Of a stretch of DNA of 64,000 bases, positions 35,468-47,800 are shown one piece after another. Below the pieces are notes generated by a model. That model saw only the letters and a list, made by a program, of their open reading frames with translations. It was not told where the DNA came from and did no database searches. The stretch is from Rugalucina vietnamica (Eukaryota; Mollusca; Bivalvia; Lucinida; Lucinidae). The stretch spans positions 46,207,986-46,271,985 of the forward strand of contig OZ024875.1 of NCBI GenBank assembly GCA_964017185.1, read 5' to 3'. A program made the position numbers and the translations under genes. Positions within the stretch are counted from its first letter, which is position 1, and each line of letters opens with the position of its first letter.

Positions 35468-35757
35468 TTGTTTAATATTCTCATCAGGAAAACATGTCCG
35501 TGAAATGTATACCCCCGCAAGCCCCACCTTTATATAGCGAAACTGGGGTATGTAGGGGTATACCTATTTTGCTTATTTTTGCTCCAAAACATAGATTGTG
35601 GGTACTCGTTAGAACCGCCTCGGGCGGTTCTAACGTGTACCCTCAATCTATGTTTTGAGCAAAAATAAGAAAAACATCAAAAATTTTTAGCTGAAAATTT
35701 TCAATTTTCAAAGCTAAAAAAATCTCTGTTTATTGCATGGGCAAGTTTTCGTAATGA
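35468..35757. mobile_element. GTATACCCC-family MITE, complete copy
   Basis: Reference copy of the second MITE family. TIRs are AGGAAAACATGTCCGTGAAA at left and the reverse complement of GCATGGGCAAGTTTTCGT at right. Between about 35577 and 35675 lies a nearly perfect palindrome centred on GAACCGCCTCGGGCGGTTC, with arms reading TTGCTC(C)AAAACATAGATTG. Confidence 0.8.
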
Positions 35758-35954
35758 GCGTCGAACTCTGGCTCGAGAGGTTTGCGATTTTATACCCACT
35801 GGCACCGGTGTGTGCCAATAATTAAGACAATTTTACTTCCCAAGGTGCTGGTTAATACCCAGCCTGAAGAAATGTCTCTGTCCTGACATGACCAGAATTT
35901 TGTACTTGGGCGCTAAACCACAAAACGAAAATTGACACCCTAACAGAAAACAAA

Positions 35955-36168
35955 TGAGCCGCCTCATGGGAAAACCCACAATCTGCATAGGCGAAAACAA
36001 AGGCGCAGCTGGATCAGCGGCTTTGTTTTCGCTTTTTCGGATAGTACAATTCCTCCTCTACTTAACTCCAAAATTTCAAGCTTCTAGCCTGCTTCTGTAG
36101 CTGTACAGGCCGGTTTATGTCGGACCTGGTCGAAAACCACATTGTTGGTTTTTCCACGAGGCGGCTCA
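35955..36168 (-). mobile_element. GAGCC-family MITE, copy 8
   Basis: Complete outer TIRs with a shortened core. Flanked by AAAT on both sides, consistent with a 4-bp duplication. Confidence 0.8.
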
Positions 36169-36542
36169 AATATAAACACAACAGCAACAGGCGTGCTGAC
36201 TTGGAACGGTAAGTGCGTATTTTATACAAATTAACTGGGGAGGGGGACGGGGCCTTACCGGTTTTGCGGGATCTCAAGCTTGGTATATATGTGCATATAT
36301 TATGTCAGGCAAGGCGAGCGTTTATGATCAGCCACAAATCAAAGACGAAATTAACTTTAAAATCCCAATTCAGTCACCGGCGGTAAAGAGAGGACGGCAC
36401 AAAACATCACAAAAATCTTCACAACACGAATGAAGAGCAGGATTACTAGCTCTTTTCACCAAGGTAGCGATCCGGCTAGCCGCAAACAATTTCTTGTGTG
36501 ACAAGCACAACAGAGCGGCAGGCAGACTATATCCGGCTAGCT

Positions 36543-36640
36543 TGAGCCTTCGCATGAGAAATCCAAAATTTTGCATAGGCGAAAACAAAGGCGCTGATCA
36601 GCGCCTTTGTTTTTCGCTATAGGGATAAATACAATTCCTG
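36543..36640 (-). mobile_element. GAGCC-family MITE, truncated copy 9
   Basis: Left TIR plus a minimal core (GGCGCTGATCAGCGCC), then sequence loss. Confidence 0.65.
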
Positions 36641-36654
36641 TTCTTTCTTCCTTC

Positions 36655-36845
36655 TTCGTTAATTCCTGTTCTTCAAAATATACATTGTGGGTACACGTTA
36701 CTAACGAGTACCCACAATGTATGTTTTGGCCGGATAAAAAATAAGAAAGTTTTAAAGGTATACCCCCGCAAACCCCAGTTTATTTCTAAATAAAAATGGG
36801 GTTAAAGGGAGTATACATTTCACGGACATGTTTTCCTGATGCAAT
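36655..36845. mobile_element. GTATACCCC-family MITE copy
   Basis: Central ATTGTGGGTACACGTTAC with its inverted partner, then GTATACCCCCGCAAACCCC and the closing CACGGACATGTTTTCCTGAT. Confidence 0.65.
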
Positions 36846-37365
36846 ATTTTCATACATTATACGTTCAGTACAGTAACACATGTACAAAATGGCAATATGC
36901 GACTCATTAAGGAATCGTGGCTCTAGGGACATTTGAGACAAGCGGTTATAGTGAATATTTCATCACTTTCAAATAATCGACAGCGCACCATTATATCTAG
37001 ATACTCTATAATGCATTAGTTGTTGAAATATTTTCAGAACGTGAACCCAGACAGGGATTTGTTTGAATAAATCTTCTAATGTTTTTCAAGTAATTATTCC
37101 AGATGTAACAAAAGCATAACATTGCGTTAACTAGCCCATGCAATTTGACTGCGATAGTTACAACTGAAAATGGGAATTTCTACAGCAACGTACCGATACT
37201 TTGTATATTTTGGTATAAAATATATAATGCAGATCTCTATACATTAACTAAAATCAACAGTTTTAATTTTCGATAAAAAGTTAGAACATGTATTCCCCTG
37301 TAACTGCTAGTTGAACTTTTCAGTAGTTTATAAAATCCACAATACATGAACAAGTTACATTTAAG
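36846..37365. other. Intergenic AT-rich DNA, nothing seen
   Basis: No frame with a motif and no repeat recognised. Confidence 0.5.
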
Positions 37366-37510
37366 GATTGAAATTCAGATTTTAGCTTTCACAGGGTGAT
37401 GAAAAACATTAGGCTGTTTGTATGTCTGTGAAGCCCGAAGGGCTTCTCGGAGACGTTAAAACAGCAAATGTTTTTCATCATCCAGTGAAAGCTAAAATCT
37501 GAATTTCAAT
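37366..37510. repeat. 145-bp imperfect hairpin
   Basis: ATTGAAATTCAGATTTTAGC at left pairs with the complementary sequence ending at 37510. Inner arms (GATGAAAAACA, GAAGCCC/GGGCTTC) continue to a 3-nt loop. Likely a small fold-back MITE. Confidence 0.75.
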
Positions 37511-37879
37511 ACTTTAAATATATTTATATTTTTTATTATCAATCAAGTATCAGATTTTTAATTGCGCATATCACCGTTCATTTTCATGTTATTTGACATT
37601 AAATCGGACTTAACGTAATTTTGGAACAGCCAAAACGTCAAATTTTCGCGCTTAACGTCATGGCGATACGCGACCAACGTCACGACAAAAAGAGTAAACA
37701 AACAACGTCACTGGATGGGTTTTGACGTCGCCCCGCCAATAGGCGTGGCCTCTAGATCACGTGACTTAATGATTTTCATTGGGAAATGAAGAACATCAAG
37801 AAAGATACTTTCATCTCGGACGATTGCAATAAAAATGTAAATATGAAAATTTAGCAGGCTCAGAGATTTTCAGCTGCAA

Positions 37880-38065
37880 AAATTGAAAATTTTATCGGAA
37901 CATTTGATATTTTCAACATTTGCGTTCAAATTATTAATTGTACACGTTAGAACCGCCTCAGCGAGCTCAAAAACAAGAAAACAAGGTATACCCGTGAATA
38001 CCCCTGTTTTACTATAAAAGTGGTGTATAAGGGGGTATTCATTGCATGGATATGTTAGCAGGATA
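37880..38065. mobile_element. GTATACCCC-family MITE copy
   Basis: Contains GTTAGAACCGCCTCAGCGAG, GTATACCCGTGAATACCCC and GTGGTGTATAAGGGGG. Confidence 0.6.
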
Positions 38066-38116
38066 GGAGCGTAATTATGGTCTATTGTAATGTACCCACG
38101 GTTGTTCTATAATTAT

Positions 38117-38348
38117 TGAGCCTGTGCATGGGAAAACCAACAATTTGGGTTTGCGACCAGATCCGACACAAACCAAGCTGTACAGTAACAACATAAAGCT
38201 AGAAGCTTGAAACTTGGAATATAAATAGGAGAGGAATAGTACTATCCGTGTGGCGACAACAAAGACGCTGATCAGCTGTGCAATTACAACTGATCTGCGT
38301 CTTTGTTTTCGCATATGCAAATTGTTGGTTTTCTCATGCGAAGGCTCA
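38117..38348 (+). mobile_element. GAGCC-family MITE, copy 10
   Basis: TIR variant TGAGCCTGTGCATGGGAAAA, full interior and core, closing CTCATGCGAAGGCTCA. Confidence 0.8.
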
Positions 38349-38405
38349 ATTGATAAATATTTGAAATGTTGACCTAGAATCATAAGAGAATGCTGGAATA
38401 TCAAA

Positions 38406-38642
38406 TGAGCCTTAGCATGAGAAAACCCACAATTTTGGTTCCCGACCAGGTCTGACACAAATCGGGCTGTACCGTCACAGCAGGAGGCTAGAAGCTTGAA
38501 ATTTAGGATTTAAGAAGAAGAGGGATTGTACTATCCGTGTAGCGAAAACGAAGGCGCTGATCAGCTGTGCAGTCACTGCACAACTCATCTTCGTCTTTGC
38601 TTTCGCCTGTGCATGTTGTTGGTTTTGTTATGCAGCGGCTCA
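38406..38642 (+). mobile_element. GAGCC-family MITE, copy 11
   Basis: Full copy with core. AAAT on both sides gives a clean 4-bp duplication. Confidence 0.85.
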
Positions 38643-38841
38643 AATTATAGTTTACGCCAGTGCGAAATTGTACGCATTCTCGGATAAAATGCATGACAAT
38701 TTTCAGATGAAAAATTGAGAAAAAAGGCGATTGCATAAATAATATTGGGTACTCGGGAGATTAAATCTATACCCGTTCTATGTCTTACTTGCACACAAAA
38801 ATATTAACATAGTATGTCAAAATCATTTCCCAATAAAAGCC

Positions 38842-38932
38842 ATGGGAATAAAAATGTCATTGGGAATTTTACTTTTGTTACCGTGGCTACCGACGTCGTT
38901 GTCCTACATTAGAAGAAGTGGACTAGAACCAG
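38842..38932 (+). CDS. Gene B exon 1: signal peptide
   Basis: [20 protein letters not shown] is a standard signal peptide with a likely cut after LPTSLS. The start has a fair context (AAAGCCATGG). It ends phase 1 before the donor GTGAGC. A piece of GTATACCCC MITE (about 38965-39030) follows closely in the intron. Confidence 0.85.
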
Positions 38933-41789
38933 GTGAGCAATTGTTTGTTGTCGAAATGCTTTCGGAGTGTTACATTACGAGAACTTGCCTATGTAAAATA
39001 CAGAGATTTTTATTGTTATATTTACATTGTTCTAAAACCTCCTTAGATGAACCATTAGATGTCCATCTGTGTTCATACTTCCATGAACAACATTGCGTCA
39101 CGCGACGTGACGTAATCCAAACATGACGTCAAAAAACGCCAATCTGATTGGACGTTGTAAACGTCGACGCCGTTCCGCTGTTTGAACACCCACTGTGTGT
39201 AGATTCTTTGTTTGCTTGTAAATGTGACCGCCTTGGTGATTTTTCAACAAGCGATAGAGAGAAATGAATGTAAATATTAGGGATGTCATTCGGTGTCAGA
39301 TTTAAGGTTCGGACGTTCGGAAACAAACATCCGGATGGTTCGAACGTTCGCATTTTTTATCAGATCATAGTATTACATGTACTACGAGTGTTCCCTTGAG
39401 AGAACATTCGTAATCAAGAGTAACTGAGATTGGCGTTGTTTCCTTTGATGTGACACAGAAACGAAACGCCATGACAGTTTAGGAAATTTTATTGACATTC
39501 ACAAAAGTAACAAACATCATGCTAAAACAGCATTACTCAAAACTAAACTCTATAAGACAATAGTTTGTCATGATCATAAATTCACGAAGATTTACTGAGT
39601 TCCCACTTTGTCGAATTGGCGCGTCAGGAAAGAAATTTAATTTAAGCACATCATACATGCAGAAATTCCAATGATCTCTGCATAAACGTGTCAACTTAAG
39701 AATACGCCTATTTGATTTGTCAAAATTTAAAGATCATATAGTTACATAGAAAGCATACTTGTTTTGTTTAATTCCAAAACATATATATTATTAATGATCA
39801 TTAATTTATTAATCTGACATGTAGTTTTGAAAAGTGCGAATCAAATCGTTTTCAAAAGAAAACAACAGAGGCCAATTATCACTTTTAATCCTTTCTTTGT
39901 TTATTCTTCGTGACCTGCATTGTCCCATTTACCCGTTTACCTGTTAGACTTTAATGACCTTTGACAATACATGTTAAATACCTTGTTTTCTATTCTGCTA
40001 AGTAGATATTGCGTATTTTTGTCATACGTAATAGTGGAAATGTACCTAAATATTGGACATTTTGATTTTTTAGCGAACGTCCGGATGCTAAAATTTGGAT
40101 CCGAACTTCGGTACGGGATCCGAAGTCCGAATGTTCGGACTCCGGTTGACATCCCTAGTAAATATAAGCAATGAGTTTAATTTTTCTGTTGTTCATGGAG
40201 CTATGAACCGCAGTGGGTCTCTAGCAAAGCGTACATGAACTCCTTCGGGGTTCATTCACTTTGCACGCGATCCACTGCGGTTGCTCCTTGAACACCAGAA
40301 AAATGAAATTCATTTCTTAAATAAAAACAAATTCATTCAAAACAAAAATGAAATTTTAATATTTTTGCTCAAAACATTGATTGTGGGTACATGCTAGGCA
40401 ATTCTAACAAGTATCCACATCTGTGTTTGGAGGTAAAAAAAAAAAGAAGAAAATATGTATACCCCTGCAAACCCCAGTAAGGTGTGCTTCATTGAACGTA
40501 CCATCCACGAGAAATGTACAAAAAATTAATAATCGAGAGAAAAAGGATATTATTGTAATGAACATCAAGAAAAAATCAGCAACTTATTGACGACAGCCTT
40601 GTTTTTGGTGTAATTAAAAAAAATCTAAACTTAGGAGATTCAGCAAGTTCTCCTCTTTTTAATGTATGTTACCTTTTTCAGTGTGCGCTGACATCACATG
40701 TAACAATAATGGCACCCTTCAGCTAGACACGTGTCAATGTGACTGTATGTATGGCTATACAGGATTGTTCTGTCAGACAGGTGAGGACTGAAATAAAAAC
40801 AATAATCGGAACCAATAAATTGGATCTTGACTGAAGCCCACAGTGACTGAGTGAATGAAACCCATATTTATATATTGAGCCGTTTCGTTGGAAAACCAAC
40901 AATCTGCATAGGCGAAAACAAAGACGCAGATCAGCTTCGCGGTAACCGCGAAGCTGATCAGCGCCTTTGTTTTCGCTACTCGGATAGTACAATTTCTCTT
41001 CTTAAATCTGAAATTTCAAGCTTCTAGCTCTTTTCTGTGTTTGTACAGGCCGGTTTGTGTCGGACCTGTTTGGAAACCACATTGTTGGTTTTCCCACGAG
41101 GCGGCTCATAAACTATGTTTATTGTAGCTAGCTTGATATTTTTGCATTAATGTGGAATGACATTCAAGAAAAAGTTTGATTTTAAAGATTAGATATTAAA
41201 AAGAAACTGATTAACCGTGTCCAAAATTCAATTGTAATGGTCGTTGGCTTATGGTTATGAACGAATGTTTTCCTTTTCCTAGAAATCAAACGGAGTGCGT
41301 GGCCTACGGGTTCCTACTCCATGATATCTACTGTGTTTGGCTGTCCTGAGGACGACGACTATGGCTGGCACAGGGGCTATATCAACATGTCTGTACCACT
41401 TCAAAAAGCTGAACAGAAATGGAAGATGCCCCGCCCAGAAGGAGCTCAACACACGGCCGACCCACACATCATGGGACAATACAGTTATCATAGACTTCAA
41501 CTGAATTTCTGCAGCAGGGTGGACATCGCCGACGATAGCGTCAAGGAAACAGCTGTTGACGGTTTTCAATCCGAGGGCAACGCATCGAGTCAACACAATG
41601 GAAATCAAAGTTGGCCAGCGGGGACATATTGCATTCTGAAAGCCGGGGTATCTTGTCCTGCAGGTAAGGTGATCCTGAAAATAGATGAAATAAAAAAAAT
41701 AATCATTAATATGGTTTGAGCCTGTTACAGACGGTTCTATCGTAAACATGAGCCAAACACTTTGAACATGACACACACACACACACACG

Positions 41790-41849
<60 letters not shown>

Positions 41850-44800
41850 CGAAATGTTCGAAACGTACAATAAAAATTGAAATTATAAAAAGTTAATGTA
41901 CATATATATATAATTCTGCAGCACATTACTGTTTTATCCCAAATGTCTACGTATGTCTGGGACAGACCCCGTATGTCCTTTTGCAATAATTGTTTTGTAT
42001 CTTACCAAGTACATTTTGTATTTTGGGTAAAGTGGCAAGCTTGTAATCATAGAATTTGAGCCTGTGCATGGGAAAACCAACAATTTGCATAAGCGAAAAC
42101 AAAGCCGCAGATCAGCTTCGCGGTGAACGCGAAGCTGATCAGCGCCTTTGTTTTCGCTACACGGACAGTACAATCTCTCTTCTTCTTAAATCCGAAATTT
42201 CAAGCTTCTAGCCTGCTTCTGTGACTGTACAGGCCGGTTTGTGTCGGTCCTGGTCGGAAACCCAAATTGTTGGTTTTCTCATGCACAGGCTCATTTTGTT
42301 TTCAATGTTTAGAATTTACCCCGGGAAGTGTACGATTAGAGGATTATTCTGTGTCGGTGTCCGACATTGGTGGTGAGCTGCCATACCATATGGTAGAGAC
42401 TAATGGTACTGTTGTCCTGCGATACTGCTGCAGAAACGATGGTGATCCAGACACCCAAACTACCTTGCCAGATGGTTATCCTTTTCTTCTGATAAAGGTA
42501 ACTTGTATAAAGGGGTATTGAAATTAAAAGTTTGTTTTATGTGTATACGGTTATTAAAGTTCATGAATCTTTACCAAATATATATGCTTGCCTAACAACA
42601 CGTGAAGGGTAAATCTTCCTTGTGTCAGACAAACACACAGACATCCTTCTTTTGCGTTTATAATATGCCAGGGTAAAATAAAATGACAAATAACACCCAC
42701 TACTAGCTGAGCCGCGACTCGAGAAAGCCGACAGTTTTGCGTTTCCGACCAGGTCTGACACAAACTGAGCTGTACACTCACACAATAAGACAAGAAGCTT
42801 GAAAATTTTGATATAAGTAGAAGAGAACTTCAAGTTGTACTATCCTTGTAGTGAAAGCAAAGACGCTGATCAGCTGTGCGGGTACTGAAAAGCTGATATG
42901 CGCCTTTGTTTTCGCATGGGCAAAAATCCGGGTTTCTCATGATGCTGCTCAGCTATGTACATGTACCTGACTTGCAGTCTTTGACCTACGAGGCCCGTTG
43001 CATTTTCTCGCAGGTGGCAGAAGCTGACTGTCCAGAGGTTACCAACATGACAATGTCGGAGGAAATATTTGAGTTCCTGGCGCCCGTCAACTGGACTCAA
43101 GATGGTGAAATTGACCTTCTACAGCGCTCTGATGAGTATCACATAGCTCTAGGACTGTGTTATTACAAACCAGCAGGTAAATTGGGTTTACCAGGACAAT
43201 CGTGGTGTCCGTTTTGGTACTGAAACAAACACTGTAGAACCAGACATTCCAAGACTTCGGTAGGACATCTAATGTTAAACTGTAAATAAATGTAATTGTA
43301 AATCATTGGCTAATTTTCTCACCCTAAATTGACGATGTGAGTGGAAGGTATAAGACACAGAGGAAAAAGTTTAGTCAGTAACTTTGACAAGCCCGATAAC
43401 TACTGCTTGCCTTAGATGCCCCACCCCACCCCCGCCTTTATTAAATTTGCTTATTAGTCGATTCATTTTTTAGTTTGAATAGAAACTCAACCAGTTGTCC
43501 ATTTCGACAGAGTTATTGACATTTTTTCGTCAAACCCGATAAATAGCGCTTTCTGATGGAGGTTGTTGCTAATGACACAAATCTGAACCACGGTCTCTAG
43601 AAATACATGTAACATGTCACATATTCATTATTGTGAGATTGTTTAAAATAAGAACAAAAATCGGGGTATGCACTCTGGCAAAACCACATATGATATTTCA
43701 ATCTTTTTTTATTGGAAATGTTAGGTCTTCTTCACAGTTTTATGACTGGTAATTTTAATCCCGAAATATCAAGGGGGTTTGAAGCTATAGCGATTTAAAC
43801 TGTCCCAATGGGATTTTACATGTATTTTCTCTGACTTAACTTTGGCGCTGAGCAAATGTCACATTATATAAAAAATGATAGCTCTGTCACTTATATCTTT
43901 TGTTTTTTGTTGTTGTTTTATATACATTTTTTTAATATTAAATGCATCGTTTTCCTGTTACTTCAGCCGTTCGAGAATGTTACTTCGCATCAGACAAAGG
44001 CTACTCGTATATCGGTACCCAGAACGTATCCATTAGTGGTAAACCTTGTCTAAACTGGCTTGATGTTGACCCGGACCGTTACGGCATGACACACAGACTG
44101 GCAGGGAACTTCAAGGGGAACCAATGTCGAGTTAGCGATTGGGATTATTACGGGGCTGTGCCAGAGTGTTACGTTGGAGAACGAGAACTTGAAAAGTGCC
44201 CAGTCCCGATTTGTGGTAAGAAAAGACATTTAAAACCATATATTTTCAATTTTATTTCATATAAAAAAGTAAAAGTAGGCAAAGATCAGGAAAAGGCGCA
44301 ATCAGAAACAGACTCCCACTCCAAAAACCAAGGTTGGAAAAAACCAAACTAACAATCAGGTACTTATACCATGAAAACATTTCGTAAGCCGAATGAGCAG
44401 CTATTTTCCCAATAGGTGGCCACTCAGTTACCTTAACTTAACTAAAAATATGCAAACATACATAAGGCGCCAACAGCACAAAATTATTTTAAACACCAAG
44501 ACATAAAACAAAAAGAACCACCACAGAAGTATCGACTTGGAACGATCAGCAACACAAAGTTACTGGCGAGTTTAAATCGATTTTACACAGCCGTAACCTC
44601 GCCCTCAGCTTCCGAAGTGGTTCATAACATTTAGTTAGTTCTTCGGTCCTCGTGGTGAATCTCTAACTAGTAAATGAATCATCAAGAACAAACAAATAAA
44701 TCATGATAAACATCCTGATGAGTGATGAGTCAAAAACCAGGACTCACAGATTCAGTAAGCTGCCCGACGATGGAGATCCCTGGGCGCCAAATAACTTACT

Positions 44801-47800
44801 AACTCCCGAGCTAAAGAAAAACATCAGTTGGACCCCGGTGGGCCAAGCAACAGACAAGAAGCTCCGGCCCCAACCAACTAAAATGAATAGCTTTAAAGTG
44901 TACTTCAGACAAAATATTCTGTAACGGATGCCCTTGACGCCAACTTCCATGACGCAAGTTTTCAATAAATATCACCTTCGGTTCAAACTAAATTGATAAA
45001 TATTATAGATTATTGTCAACATGTAAATTTCTTTCAAACTTGATCGCAAATTTTAACCGTCATTACAGAAGAGAGTCCAGATCTTCAAGTTTATGGAGCC
45101 CATAAGCCAGTGTATGCAGTGGACCATTTAGGAACAAGGGCTCCTGAATTCGCTGCTGATGACGACCTATGTAAGTTACGCGATTGCGAAGTTACGCGTT
45201 TTTTTTCGGTGCTAGATAAGAGTTTGAAAGCGTATTCATCGAGATAACATGGCCGTGTAATGTGTACCCCCTCTAACCCAACTTTAATACAATAATTTGA
45301 GGTATGATGGGGTATACTTTTTTCTTATTGTTCTTCCGAGACATAAAATGTGTGTATTTGTCGCGTTCTTTCGTGTACCACATTGTACTTTTTAATTAAA
45401 CTCGAAATAAGGAAACATCAAAATAAAATCATAGAAAATGATCGATTTTAGATGAAATAATCTGTATTACACGGGCACGTTTTCGAAATCGGTATTTTTT
45501 GATACATCAGTACAGCAAAAACAAAGTTAGTTGTGAAAAATCAGTACACGACAAATCTTGACAATGACACTGACAGTAAACATCCTTTGCAAAAAGCCTG
45601 ACTGAATACCATATACTTGGCTAGTGACCATCAAGTGGCACAGACATATCTAACGTTGTTGCATCAGATCCAAAATACAAATTCATATTTTTTAACTTTT
45701 TGGCTCTAAACATTACATTGTGTGTACACGCTAGAGCCGCCTCGGGGTATATATTTCACGTGCATGTTTTCCTGATGTAAAGGATGAAAAGAAGTGATTA
45801 AATGTTTAATTGATTTTCCTAAGTCATGTCGAGGATCATGTTATCTAGATAAATGACAAACAAGTGCTTTTATTATATGGCAAGTGATGAAATATAGAGA
45901 AATATGTATTAAATAAAACCAATATTTGAAAAAGTTATATTTTCACATGTGATAATATAAAAAAGTTACATTTTCACATGTGAAAATACAAGATTTGGGA
46001 ATACGCAAATTACGATTCCACCGTTTCATTTCTAATTTATACATAACTAAATTTTATAATCTATGCTATTGTTGACGCAATGAACGTTCACACACAATAG
46101 CGACGTAATGACGTGACGTGATGACGTCGTTCAAGATTTTGACGTCATATGCTTTAGCGCGCAACGTTACAATGACTACATGCAATATAATAAAAAGAAA
46201 ATTCAAGTTTTTGTCGTGAATATGAGTTTTATTTCATCTCGTGAAGTGAAAAATTATATATTTCATTCGTGCCTTCGGCACTCATGCAATATATATAGGA
46301 TATTTGCTTTTTTGAGGTGAATACCAAATATATTTCATCGAGTGAGTTGAAAACATCAGAATTTTCACGAGTGCGCAGCACGAGTGAAAATTTTTATGTT
46401 TTCAACTCAACTCAACTTTCACCGAAAAAAAGCAAATTTTCTTTTTATTTTATACAATACACGGCATTTTCCAATTCATAAGGCAGGCGGTGAAAATGCA
46501 AAAAACACATTGTTCCTTACGTTCTAACTAAGAAAATGAATACCCACACTTTATGTTTTAGTTCATAAATAACGGAGTTAAAGGCGTTTGAATTTCTGAA
46601 GTGAGACACATTTTAATGACGTCAAGTAAATGGAAACGTCAGAAGTAATCCAAACTCTACAGTGAAGATATAGGCTGATATCAGTCACTAGTGACTTTTG
46701 ATATCAGTGAGATTTGATATCAGTGAAATTTCATATCAATGAAAATACCAATTTTATCAAGTTTTGATATACATTGGTTTTCACTGTAAAGTATAAAATA
46801 AAAATTTTTTTCACTTCACTCAATGAAATAAAACTCATATTCACTCCAAAAACTTGAATATCCTCTATATACTGATTATATATACCTGCGATAGTGAATC
46901 ATGGTCAGCTACAGATTTTGTTGTTTCGCTGTTACTTATTGTCTATCGAAGTACCTGATAATAGTTTGGAGGCTTACCCTCTGATTTCAGCTACAGAATC
47001 GTTTCAGTCAGACAGGCCCTGCAATAAACCCTGGATCCAAATTGACTTAGAAGAATTTATAGAAGTCCATGCTGTCTTGGTCTTCAGAAAAAGACGTAAG
47101 TACAATAGTCATGTAATTTAAAAGCAGTTCGAGAGAATATCTAAACAACAGATATATCTGTATTTGAGTAATAAAATACAAACTTTCGACTGGATATTGA
47201 ACTAGCTTTAAGTCGACGCTAGTTCAATATCCAGTCGAAAGTTTGTATTTTATTACTCAAACCGAATTGTTTAACTTATTCCAGATGACTTTCATGTTAT
47301 GTTTGCATTACGAATAACCAACTACCATTCTGTACTAGTATATGGCTGGTGTACGAATAACAAACGTTTATCTTAATTTAAAACAGGCTATACATTCTAC
47401 TTGTGATACGAAACACCATCATTTAGCTGAATAGATTGGCTATTGTATTCTTAGCTTTCTGTGTATGGGTAGTCGAAGAGCTGGCTGTCCATTTACAATG
47501 AAGATTGCTTCATGTTTTAAGCCTAGATCTGGTAGCTATTAAGACAAAACCAAAAGGGTAACTGCACGATTGTTTCTGTCAGGTTGGTTTCCGAATGCAT
47601 TCCGATTTACCAGCGTTCACATCAGCAAACAACAATGGGACTTTGTGCACTATGGTGCACCACAGTGTGAGGAGAGACGTTTTCCGAGGATGGCCAGTGC
47701 GTTTCGCTTTACGTGCTACAGGCCCGTAGTTGGGCAGTACGTTACTATTCGTAACGTAGACGATACGGACCCACATTATAATTACGGATATTTGTTCCCA

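Noticed and set aside
47164..47260. Annotated microRNA precursor
   Set aside because: Perfect 43-bp pairing is unlike most animal precursors, and expression cannot be judged from sequence. It is kept as a hairpin only.
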